NCBI RefSeq assembly: GCF_000758685.1
Contig: NZ_CP009286.1
Span: forward strand, 1,766,501 to 1,830,500
Reading direction: 5' to 3'
Source of the DNA: Paenibacillus stellifer
Lineage (GTDB): Bacteria; Bacillota; Bacilli; Paenibacillales; Paenibacillaceae
DNA length: 64,000 nucleotides
How positions within the stretch are numbered: the first letter of the stretch is position 1; the number at the start of each line of letters is the position of its first letter. Shown piece by piece: positions 46,634 through 54,900 of the stretch. Below the pieces are notes generated by a model that saw nothing but the letters and a program-made list of their open reading frames with translations, had not been told where the DNA came from and made no database searches. The position numbers and the translations under genes are program-made.

Positions 46634-48181
46634 ATGGCAGTTGGCAGACAGGAACAATCTGCAAGCTTGGATATAGAGGACAAGCAGCATTGGTTCGACC
46701 CTGTTCCAGGCCGCTTCCCGGCTACAGACAAATCCGCCACGACGATTCTATTCGGGGGTCTGACGATGGCTCAGGATTATTTACTGGAGGGGGCGCTGAA
46801 AGGACTCGGATATCAGGTGGCGCATTTGGATTGCCCGGACAACGAGTCGCTTCGGTACGGCAAGGAATTCGGCAATCGCGGGCAGTGCAACCCGGCTTAC
46901 TACACCGTCGGGAATCTCATTAAGCATCTGCTTTACCTTCGTGACGTGGAAGGCAAATCGGAGGAGGAGATCATCGACAGTTACCTGTTCGTCACCAGCG
47001 GTTCCTGCGGTCCATGCCGTTTTGGCACCTACGCTACGGAATACCGGAAAGCTCTGCGCGATGCGGGCTTTGACGGCTTTCGCGTGCTTCTGTTCAAGCA
47101 GACGGATGGATTGAAGCAGGCGGCAGGCGGCGAATCGGCATTGAAGCTCGATGCTCCATTCTTCATCGGCATATTAAAAGCCATACTGCTCGGAGACATA
47201 TTAAATGCGCTGGCCTGCCGGATTCGTCCTTATGAACTGGAAAACGGCTCAACGGACGCCGCCCTGGAGCATTGCAAGCGATATCTATATGAAGCGTTAA
47301 GCAAGCGAAAGCCGCTGCTGCCGGCGCTTCTCAAATGCAGGGGTGAGCTGCATGCGGTGTCCGTGGACCGTACCAGGGTCAAGCCGAGGGTGAGCATTAT
47401 CGGCGAGTTCTGGGCGATGACGACCGAGGGTGACGGGAACTATGAGCTGCAGCGTTTTTTGGAAAGCGAGGGCGCGGAGGTGGAGGTGCAGCCGATTGCG
47501 GCCTGGATTCTGTTCCTCATCTGGTCAGGACGCTTCGATACCTTGCAGCGAATCAGACTGCGCGATGCCGATCCCGGGAAAGACGGCTTGAAGGGAAAAA
47601 ATCCGCACTCCCGTCTGCGCATGCTATGGCTTGCGGACCGCTCCGTCCGTGCTATTTTTCACACCTATGCCGGAATCATCGGTCTTCGCAGATATCATCT
47701 CCCTGATATGGAAGAGATCGCCCGGGTCGCCCATGAGTTCTATAACAACCAGCTGCGCGGCGGAGAGGGGCATATGGAGGTGGGCAAGCTGATTCTGAAC
47801 GTGGTGAAGCGGAAGGTGAACATGACCATTTCGGTCAAGCCTTTCGGCTGCCTGCCGTCTTCCGGAGTGTCGGACGGAGTGCAGTCGCTGATCACCGAGA
47901 AATATCCCGAAGCCATCTTTTTGCCGATCGAAACGACGGGGGATGGAGCGGTCAACGTCTATAGCCGGGTGCAGATGATGCTCTTTAAAGCAAAGCAGGC
48001 AGCGCAGAAGGAGTTCGAAGAAGCATTGGCCCTCAACAATCTGTCATTCGAGCAGCTTCAGCAAAAGAATTATAAGTGGAAATTCGCCGATCCGCTGCGG
48101 GCAAGCCGCCATGTTGTCGCTTGTACGGCAGCGAATGGCGTATACAGCCTGGCTGGTATGTTCATAAGATATAGCGGTTAG
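46634..48181 (+). CDS. 2-hydroxyglutaryl-CoA dehydratase (HgdB/DUF2229)-like partner protein
   Basis: The 515-residue protein starts at ATG 46634, three bases after the previous stop, with GGAG in the end of the activase gene. It carries SYLFVTSGSCGPCRFGTYATEYRKAL and TISVKPFGCLPSSGVSDGVQ, Cys-rich motifs of the dehydratase D-component-like proteins that accompany long BadF-type activases. It lacks a signal peptide or membrane segments. Together the two genes look like an ATP-dependent reductase/activase system of unknown substrate; similar pairs occur in many Firmicutes and have not been assigned a function that I know of. Confidence 0.82.
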   Translation: MAVGRQEQSASLDIEDKQHWFDPVPGRFPATDKSATTILFGGLTMAQDYLLEGALKGLGYQVAHLDCPDNESLRYGKEFGNRGQCNPAYYTVGNLIKHLLYLRDVEGKSEEEIIDSYLFVTSGSCGPCRFGTYATEYRKALRDAGFDGFRVLLFKQTDGLKQAAGGESALKLDAPFFIGILKAILLGDILNALACRIRPYELENGSTDAALEHCKRYLYEALSKRKPLLPALLKCRGELHAVSVDRTRVKPRVSIIGEFWAMTTEGDGNYELQRFLESEGAEVEVQPIAAWILFLIWSGRFDTLQRIRLRDADPGKDGLKGKNPHSRLRMLWLADRSVRAIFHTYAGIIGLRRYHLPDMEEIARVAHEFYNNQLRGGEGHMEVGKLILNVVKRKVNMTISVKPFGCLPSSGVSDGVQSLITEKYPEAIFLPIETTGDGAVNVYSRVQMMLFKAKQAAQKEFEEALALNNLSFEQLQQKNYKWKFADPLRASRHVVACTAANGVYSLAGMFIRYSG

Positions 48182-48228
48182 CCAGTATCCGGGAATGGAG
48201 TTCTGAATAAACGGGGGTGAGACGAACA

Positions 48229-49644
48229 TTGCTTTGGGCCGTTGCAGTGCTTGTCCTATTGCTTATTCAAATCATGGCGATTGTGTTCTTCGAATATCCG
48301 CGTCCATATAAAGCGATCACCTGGGTAGTCATCGTCATTATTTTTCCGGTGCTTGGTTATGTCCTTTACTTTTTTATTGGAAAAGAATATGCCATCAAAC
48401 GTCCGGACAGCCAGGGGGATCAGCTTTTGGAGCAGGTTAGGGAGCAGTTGGCGGACCGGAGCCGGCGAAAGCGGGAAGAGGAATGTCCGAATCCGGCAGT
48501 TGGCCCGGATGGCAGTCTCGATATGAAGCTGGAGCATGCGGCATCTCTACCGGTTACGGCTGGCAATGAGACGACGGTGTTCTCGGAGGGGACAGAAGCC
48601 TTTGAAGACATGCTTCAGGCCATCGCTTCGGCGAGACATCATATTCATATCGAGTTTTATATCATTCGTGACGATCAGCTGGGACTCCGCTTTCAGCAGT
48701 TGTTGATCCGTAAAGCCCGGGAAGGGGTTAAGGTGAAGCTGATTTATGACGGAATCGGCTGTCATAAATTGAATAAGTCTTATATGAATCGGCTGCATGA
48801 GGCCGGAGCGGAAACCGGATGCTTCTCCCCTCCGCTTCGCTCCTTTTTTACCAGACGCCTCAATTATCGAAATCACCGGAAAATCGTGGTCGTGGACGGC
48901 ATAATCGGGTATTTCGGCGGCTTGAACATTGGTGATGAGTATTTGGGGAAAGACCCGAAAGTGGGCTTCTGGAGAGACACTCATTTCCGAATCGAGGGCG
49001 ACGCGGTTGGCTGGATTCAATATACGTTTCTGACCGATTGGTATTTCGTGAAAAAAGAATGGCTGAATGACCCGGACTGCTACTATCCGCTTCGTGCAGG
49101 CAAGGGGAAGGAGTGGGTCCGTATGATCAAGAGCGGTCCGGACGAACCCATCCTCGAACTCTTCTTCTCCTGCTTTGCGTCCGCCAAGAGAAGGATCTAT
49201 ATCGAGTCCCCCTATTTCGTACTGGAGCCCGGGATTATTCTGGCGCTGAAGACGGCTGCCGTTACCGGAGTCGATGTTCGTGTCATTTTGCCGGCAGTTC
49301 CGGATTCGAAGTTCGTTCACCTGGCCTCCATGTCTTATGTTCAGGAGCTGCTGCAAGCCGGAGTCCGTTTCTTTCTGTATGAGAAAGGGTTCCTCCACGC
49401 CAAGGTGATCATTGCCGATGATCTGGCTTGTTCCGGATCGGCCAATATGGATATTCGCAGCTTGTATGGCCAATTCGAATTGCATGCGATCTTTAATGAC
49501 GGGACGACCGTTAACAAGCTGGTTCGTGATTTTGAGAGGGATATGCGGGATAGCCGGGAAATCGTGCTGTGCCAATATGAACAACGCCCGCCTTTCCACA
49601 AGTACAAAGAGACGATTGCCCGCCTGTTCTCGCCTTTGCTATAG
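48229..49644 (+). CDS. cls: Cardiolipin synthase (phospholipase D family)
   Basis: The 471-residue protein is assigned to TTG 48229. The stretch GGGGGTGA just before it fits the 16S anti-Shine-Dalgarno sequence with 8-base spacing, so the GTG at 48217 is probably part of the binding site. Two N-terminal membrane helices (about 1-50) anchor it. Two HKD motifs form the active site: NHRKIVVVDG with His216 and LHAKVIIADD with His390, each followed by GSxN-type residues (GGLNIGDEY, SGSANMDIRS). It joins two phosphatidylglycerols to cardiolipin and glycerol at the membrane. Its stop at 49644 precedes a long hairpin. Confidence 0.94.
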   Translation: MLWAVAVLVLLLIQIMAIVFFEYPRPYKAITWVVIVIIFPVLGYVLYFFIGKEYAIKRPDSQGDQLLEQVREQLADRSRRKREEECPNPAVGPDGSLDMKLEHAASLPVTAGNETTVFSEGTEAFEDMLQAIASARHHIHIEFYIIRDDQLGLRFQQLLIRKAREGVKVKLIYDGIGCHKLNKSYMNRLHEAGAETGCFSPPLRSFFTRRLNYRNHRKIVVVDGIIGYFGGLNIGDEYLGKDPKVGFWRDTHFRIEGDAVGWIQYTFLTDWYFVKKEWLNDPDCYYPLRAGKGKEWVRMIKSGPDEPILELFFSCFASAKRRIYIESPYFVLEPGIILALKTAAVTGVDVRVILPAVPDSKFVHLASMSYVQELLQAGVRFFLYEKGFLHAKVIIADDLACSGSANMDIRSLYGQFELHAIFNDGTTVNKLVRDFERDMRDSREIVLCQYEQRPPFHKYKETIARLFSPLL

Positions 49645-49680
49645 GATCAGGACTTGAGATGATGCAGATGCCGAGTACCC

Positions 49681-49718
49681 GGCAAAGAGGACGCCACTGA
49701 CGTGACGTCCTCTTTGCC
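49681..49718 (+). terminator. Perfect 13-bp hairpin after the cardiolipin synthase gene
   Basis: GGCAAAGAGGACG and CGTCCTCTTTGCC enclose a 12-base loop. No T tract follows, so it may slow or process the transcript rather than terminate it strictly. Confidence 0.55.
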
Positions 49719-50041
49719 ATGCTGCGTGCCCCAGTATGCGTGATTATTGCGGGGACTTCGCTGCAATTGCGAACGAGGCCTCGCCACCTGTCGTACTGAA
49801 GAAATCCGGCGCCGGGAAGATCGAACGGCAGGTTGCCGTCTTCGAGCAGAACGGAACGCACAGTGGCCAGAATGCAGCGCATCGGCTTCAACTGAGCGAT
49901 AATATGATCCTGGACGAGAAAAATAGTAAAAAAAACTGCACATTAAACTAAAAAAAGAGCATATGTCGCTTGTTGCGGCAAGGATACAATGAAAAAGAAT
50001 TATTCGGAAACGCAGCAGTCCTGCTGAATTCGATACTAACT
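49719..50041. other. Intergenic region without recognised gene
   Basis: A short plus-strand frame (49736-49951) has Lys/Gly/Asn-rich translation but no ribosome binding site and no family resemblance. It may be the remains of a gene, next to the chimeric GH43/GH5 remnant. A-rich stretches near 49920-49960 follow. Confidence 0.35.
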
Positions 50042-50070
50042 TTGAATGGGATGGTGGTTCGTTATATTCT
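50042..50070 (+). promoter_or_regulatory. Candidate promoter of the GH43/GH5 remnant
   Basis: TTGAAT and TATTCT are separated by 17 bases. The remnant's ATG follows an AAGGGGG site, so expression signals appear intact. Confidence 0.4.
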
Positions 50071-50100
50071 TATAGATAATTCATAAGGGGGATACCACTA

Positions 50101-50537
50101 ATGATTCAAAATCCGATCCTGCGCGGGTTCAATCCCGACGCCTCGGCGCTTCGGGTAGGTGACGACTACTACATTGCAACATCAACCTTCGAGTGGTACC
50201 CGGGGGTCATCATTCACCACTCCCGGGACCTGGGGAGCAGCGCGGACCGCGGGTTATCCTTGATTTGCATAAGGCCCCGGGCCAGATTTACGGAAATGAT
50301 CCCAATCCCAACCCCATGCTGGACATTGAGGAGAACAGGCAGCGTTACCTCGGGATCTGGACTATGTTTGCAGAGCGGTACAAAGGAATAGGCGACCGTC
50401 TGGTGTTCGAGCTGCTGTATGAGATCTACGACTCTACCGGTTACCAATGGAATCAGCACAGAATGAATATAGCGCTGGAGCCGCAAGGGTATGGCCGCAA
50501 GGTCAAAACCTTGCGGCTTTTGTCCGTGTACCGATAG
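50101..50537 (+). pseudogene. Chimeric remnant: start of a GH43 beta-xylosidase joined to an internal piece of a GH5 cellulase
   Basis: ATG 50101 starts [20 protein letters not shown], then [20 protein letters not shown], the unmistakable N terminus of GH43 beta-xylosidases (normally over 500 residues). After about 45 residues, near 50235-50255, the sequence changes to another frame that reads [42 protein letters not shown], an internal part of a GH5 endoglucanase-type protein. The usual Asn before the GH5 acid/base Glu is a Tyr. The GH5 similarity ends near 50450 and the frame runs to 50537. A deletion joining two once-adjacent genes is the simplest explanation. No enzyme activity is expected. 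Confidence 0.82.
50494..50521 (+). terminator. Terminator after the GH43/GH5 remnant
   Basis: GCCGCAAGGT and ACCTTGCGGC form a perfect 10-bp stem with a CAAA loop, followed by TTTTG. Confidence 0.85.
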
Positions 50538-50590
50538 CTGTACCTCCGGAAATTTTGTTATAATAAACCTAAAGAATGGAGTTGGCCGAT

Positions 50591-51439
50591 GTGGAATTGC
50601 TTGATCCGAGAGTGGATTTTGTATTCAAACGAATCTTTGGCAGCGAGAACAATAAGGATGTGCTGTTGGCTTTTCTGAACCGGATATTCACCGAAGCGGG
50701 GGAACCGCCACTCACAGAGATTATCCTGATGAATCCCTACACTGACAAGGACGATCCGCTTGACAAGCAATCCATCTTCGATGTATATGCGAAGACCGCT
50801 GAGGGCAAGTTGATAGACATTGAGATGCAATTGTTTAACAAATATGACATTGAGAAACGGACGCTGTTCTACTGGAGCAAGCGGTATGCCAGCCAGCTTC
50901 AGGAAGGCGAGAAGTACCAGGAGCTGAAGAAGTGCGTTACCATCAACATTCTGAACTACGCTTTCTTGCCGAATGATGAATACCATAATGTGTTCCATCT
51001 CCGTGAAGACCGCTCGGGAATACCGCTGATTGACGATATTGAGATACACTTTTTGGAGCTGCCTAAGCTGGATGATGCCATTCCCTCGAACGGCGGCTTG
51101 GAGAACTGGCTGCTGTTCCTCAAAGGCGTGGATACAACTCATTGGGAGGTGCTGAAGATGAATGAACCCGGGTTGGAGAAGGCCATGGATACCCTGCAAT
51201 ATTTGAGCCAGGATTCGGAGGCTCGCCGCTTGTACGAGGCCCGTCAGAAATACTTGCATGACGAAGCGTCGATGCTCGAAGGGGCGAAGCAAGCTGGAAT
51301 GAAGGCCGGGATGCAAGAGGGAATGAAAGCAGGAATCAAGGAAGTCGCCAAGAACATGCTGGCACTGAACCTGGATATCGCTACCATAGCCAAAGCAACT
51401 GGATTGTCGGAGCAGGAGATACTTGCACTGAAGAAATAA
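50591..51439 (+). CDS. Rpn family recombination-promoting nuclease / PD-(D/E)XK protein
   Basis: The 282-residue protein is assigned to GTG 50591, about nine bases after GGAG, giving the typical start VELLDPRVDFVFKRIFGSENNK; an ATG at 50576 would add five residues. The nuclease core has IFDVYAKTAEGKLIDIEMQ, the D...ExQ active-site pattern of this family. The C-terminal region contains a short repetitive helix GAKQAGMKAGMQEGMKAGIK and a helix-turn-helix-like tail LNLDIATIAKATGLSEQEIL, as in other Rpn/YhgA-type proteins. E. coli RpnA promotes RecA-independent recombination. A TATAAT -10 lies at 50559-50564. Confidence 0.87.
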   Translation: MELLDPRVDFVFKRIFGSENNKDVLLAFLNRIFTEAGEPPLTEIILMNPYTDKDDPLDKQSIFDVYAKTAEGKLIDIEMQLFNKYDIEKRTLFYWSKRYASQLQEGEKYQELKKCVTINILNYAFLPNDEYHNVFHLREDRSGIPLIDDIEIHFLELPKLDDAIPSNGGLENWLLFLKGVDTTHWEVLKMNEPGLEKAMDTLQYLSQDSEARRLYEARQKYLHDEASMLEGAKQAGMKAGMQEGMKAGIKEVAKNMLALNLDIATIAKATGLSEQEILALKK

Positions 51440-51487
51440 CGCTTAGGGAGCTTCGAATGCGGAGTTCCCTTTTTATTTTGCACTAAA

Positions 51488-51511
51488 AAACCCTTGATTT
51501 CTCAAGGGTTT
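51488..51511 (-). terminator. Terminator of tRNA-Pro
   Basis: AAACCCTTGA and TCAAGGGTTT form a perfect 10-bp stem with a 4-base loop; on the minus strand TTTTTT follows. It can also end the plus-strand Rpn transcript. Confidence 0.85.
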
Positions 51512-51526
51512 AGCATTCATATATGG

Positions 51527-51600
51527 TCGAGACGACAGGATTTGAACCTGCGACCTCTTGCTCCCGAAGCAAGCGCTCTACCAAGCTGAGCCACGTCTCG
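51527..51600 (-). tRNA. tRNA-Pro (anticodon CGG)
   Basis: Read on the minus strand, the acceptor arms CGAGACG and CGTCTCG pair, followed by A as discriminator. The D arm is GGCTCAGCTTGGTAGAGC, the anticodon stem CTTGC/GCAAG encloses TTCGGGA with anticodon CGG (codon CCG), and the T arm contains GTTCAAATC. The 3' CCA is not encoded. The 74-nt length is normal. Its 3' end points to the Rpn gene and away from the biosynthetic cluster. Confidence 0.95.
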
Positions 51601-51862
51601 ATACTGGGAAGTAATTCACATTGTTTGCCCGAACAATAAGTGATTATACGCCTTATTATTCTGATTGTAAATAGCTATTTCCAGACCGGATGGCAGCTTC
51701 ATGTGGCGGATTGTTATGGCCTATTGGCTGACAATGGTATTTTAATATAAATGTGTACTTTAGGTTACTTTGGTTGATGAGCGGATAAAAGATCGATAAA
51801 ACATCCATTTTGTAAAACAGATGTTAAATTTTATAAAATAAGAGAATTTTGGTAAAAAATCA
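51601..51862. other. A+T-rich spacer before the biosynthetic cluster
   Basis: No gene is seen. The spacer contains runs such as TTTTATAAAATAAG. The sharp fall in G+C before the NRPS promoter suggests a boundary of the cluster. Confidence 0.4.
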
Positions 51863-51892
51863 TTGACACAAAATCCCATTGCAAGGTAAATA
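51863..51892 (+). promoter_or_regulatory. Predicted promoter of the biosynthetic operon
   Basis: A perfect TTGACA is followed after 18 bases by TAAATA; the start codon is about 55 bases further. Confidence 0.5.
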
Positions 51893-51918
51893 TCTTATAT
51901 AAAATTATTTGTAAGATA
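51891..51918. promoter_or_regulatory. Inverted repeat at the start of the biosynthetic operon
   Basis: TATCTTA and TAAGATA are separated by 14 A+T-rich bases and lie just downstream of the predicted -10, where a regulator could act. Confidence 0.4.
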
Positions 51919-51946
51919 AATTATCGATGTGAGGGGGAGTGGCTTA

Positions 51947-54900
51947 GTGAGTAAAATGTTTGTTCGTTCATCAAGTGTCTCAAGCGGCACTAGTCAAGCG
52001 GTCTATCAGCTGGTTTCAAATGTAACGGGTCATAGGATCGAAGATTTGAATCCGGATATGTATCTGGAAGATGATCTCGGACTGGATTCCATCAAAATGA
52101 TTACCTTAATGAATGAATTGCTCGGATTGGTTCCGGCAGAGCAGATGGATGATTTTACGGCCACATACCCGCTGACTGTCTTGATGGGTCTGCAAACCGT
52201 CGGCGATCTTGTGCAGATTTTTGAGGAATGGGAATTTGCCCGGCAGGAAGAGGCAGAGGTACAGACTGCGGTTAGCACTGCGCTTCAAGCGCAAGAAGAT
52301 ATCTGGCCTCAGCCTGCTGCAGTCCAGGTCCATTCTGCTGCCCCGGATCTGCGTGAACAGTTGAAAATAGAAGTGTGCAGGTTGATCTCCAACATTACTG
52401 GACATAAGTCTGAAGATCTACATGCGGATATGGATCTGGAGAGTGATTTGGGCCTGGATTCCATTAAAATGATTACCTTAATGAGCGATATGGTCTCATT
52501 GCTGCCTGCCGATTCATCCGGTGAAGTCAACGAAAGCAATATAGTGACGTCGCTCATGTCTGTGCAGACGGTTGGAGATATCGTGGAAATGCTGGCCGTC
52601 CGCAGCGGGGGGAACAGCGGTACCCTGGCAGTTACAGGTGATGAGAACACTATAGTGGCGGAGATTCCTGAAAATGAGCCCGAATTTCTTGAAATATTAC
52701 ACTCCCAATATTTATTTCTGATCACCTATTTGTCGGTGGCCAACCTGACCATAACGTCAGGAGTACGCCTGCGGGGGAGACTGGATGTCGAAAGCCTGCG
52801 GAAGTCGTGGGGTGAGCTGATCCTCCGCCATCCTGTACTGCGGGCCGTGTTCATCGCGGAACCGGCGAACACGAGCCTGAAGGGGTATCGTCTCCAATTA
52901 CTGAAGGCAGTGGTGCCGCCGGAAATTCCCGTCCTGGATATCAGACATCTGGATGAACAAGCAAGGCGCCGGTGGATTTCGGAAAGGTTCGAAGCCTCGC
53001 TAAATGAGAAATTTGATATCACCCGCTGGCCGCTGCATTCTTTGTCCGTTATCCAGACGGCCGACCTGGAATATGAGCTGATTCTGGACATCAACCATAT
53101 GATCTCGGACGGTCTGGGCAACCAGCAGATTCTGAAAGAAATATTGGAAATTTACGAAGATGATTCGTATAACAACGAAGTTAAACTAAATCCTGCGCTG
53201 CCAGCCAGGGAATATAACCGTATTGTATCTGAAATCAATGCCTGGAATGCTCCAGAAGAGATGGAGATGCTGGACCGGTATCTGCAGCAGCAGGGCCGTG
53301 GAGCCTATTTCTTCAACCCCTACGGGGCAAGCCGCAAGTCAGATGCAGCAGGTGCTGCCGGAGCCGTCATTCATTCCCGCAAATACTGGATCAGTGAGGA
53401 AATAACAACACGGCTGATTGCCTCTACCAAGACCTGGCGCACCTCTCTCTTTATTCTTCTGGTCAGCGCATATCTGAAGACGATCAAGCAGCAGGGGGAA
53501 GAGCGGGATCGGATTATTCTGAATCTTCCGACAAGCGGCAGGCTGTACCCCCACACGGATGCTTCGGAGGTGCTCAGCGCCTTTGCCCAAAATCTTGCAC
53601 TCAGCTTCACCTGCGAGGATGCAAATGAAGAATGGGAAACCTTAATTAACAGAACACATGAAGAATTCACCAATCAATTCACCTCAGGCATAGACAGGGC
53701 TCAGACCTACAGAGCTGCGCAGTATGCTAAAGACACGATCCATCTGCAGAACGGCGTTATGCCGGAAGCGGTGGCCTCCATGATCCGCTCCACGTTGAAA
53801 TCAAACCTATATCTATCATTTGTTGGCAATACATCCATACACAAGCAATACGGAGATTACGAAGTTTATGATTATGAGGCTTATACAGGAACCAATCCGG
53901 GAACAATTGACTGCTTGGCCGAATTGTTTCAGGGCAGGCTGATGATCACGGCTAACTATGACAGCAGCTTCTTTGAGGATGATTATATCGGGAAGCATAT
54001 GGACAGGTTTATGGACAACCTCAACCAGCTTGCCGGAACGGGACCTGTGGGCAAGACGGTGCTTGCCGCAGCACATACCGAAGAGCCGCATAGCGCGGAA
54101 ATAAGAGAGCGGCTGTACGGAATCGTCCGGGATAGTTGCGGAACGGCGCTTGACGAGGAAGCACTGTTCAAGGATATGGAGGCAGAACTCGGGATGGATT
54201 CCCTGCAGCGTATCCGGCTGGTCGCCAAGCTGGGCAAAGTATACGGGCATGCTGACAAGGCGGCATTGCTTGAATGCAGGACGCTGAATGAAGTAATTAC
54301 CCATATTACACATGCAAATAATGCAATTAAACCGGCAGGCCGTGACGCTGCATTAGAGATTCCCTATCTCCACATTTCCCGTCAGTGCAAGGCAACTCCC
54401 GATGCGGTTGCGATATTGGACGGCACCAGGGAGGTAACCTACCGTGAGCTGGATGAGCAGTCCAACCGGCTTGCGCATTATTTAACTTCACAAGGGGTGC
54501 GTTCGCAGAGCCTGGTCGGCATTCTAACATTCCCGGGCCGTCTTATGCTGACCGGAATTTTGGGGATATTGAAAGCGGGAGCGGCTTATGTGCCGCTTGA
54601 TCCGATGTACCCCGCTGACCGGATCGAATATATCGCGGAGCATGCGCAGCTCAGTATCCTGCTCACGGAGCAGTCGCTGCAACAGCAGGCAGATCCTATA
54701 GTGCAGAAGAGTCCTTCTATCCGGAAAGTAGTCTACCTCGATGAAGGGTATGAAGCCCACGGCTATTTTGAACAAGCGGGAACGGAGGAGTGGCAGAGCT
54801 GCTCCGCCAGCGATCTGCGGGTGGACAGCGCCCCGCATGATCTGATGGTTGTTCTGTATACATCGGGTTCAACCGGGAAGCCCAAGGGAGTCATGCTGAA

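Noticed and set aside
51527..51600. tRNA-Pro as integration site of the biosynthetic cluster
   Set aside because: The 3' end of the tRNA points away from the cluster, no integrase gene is seen and no duplicated tRNA end was noticed.
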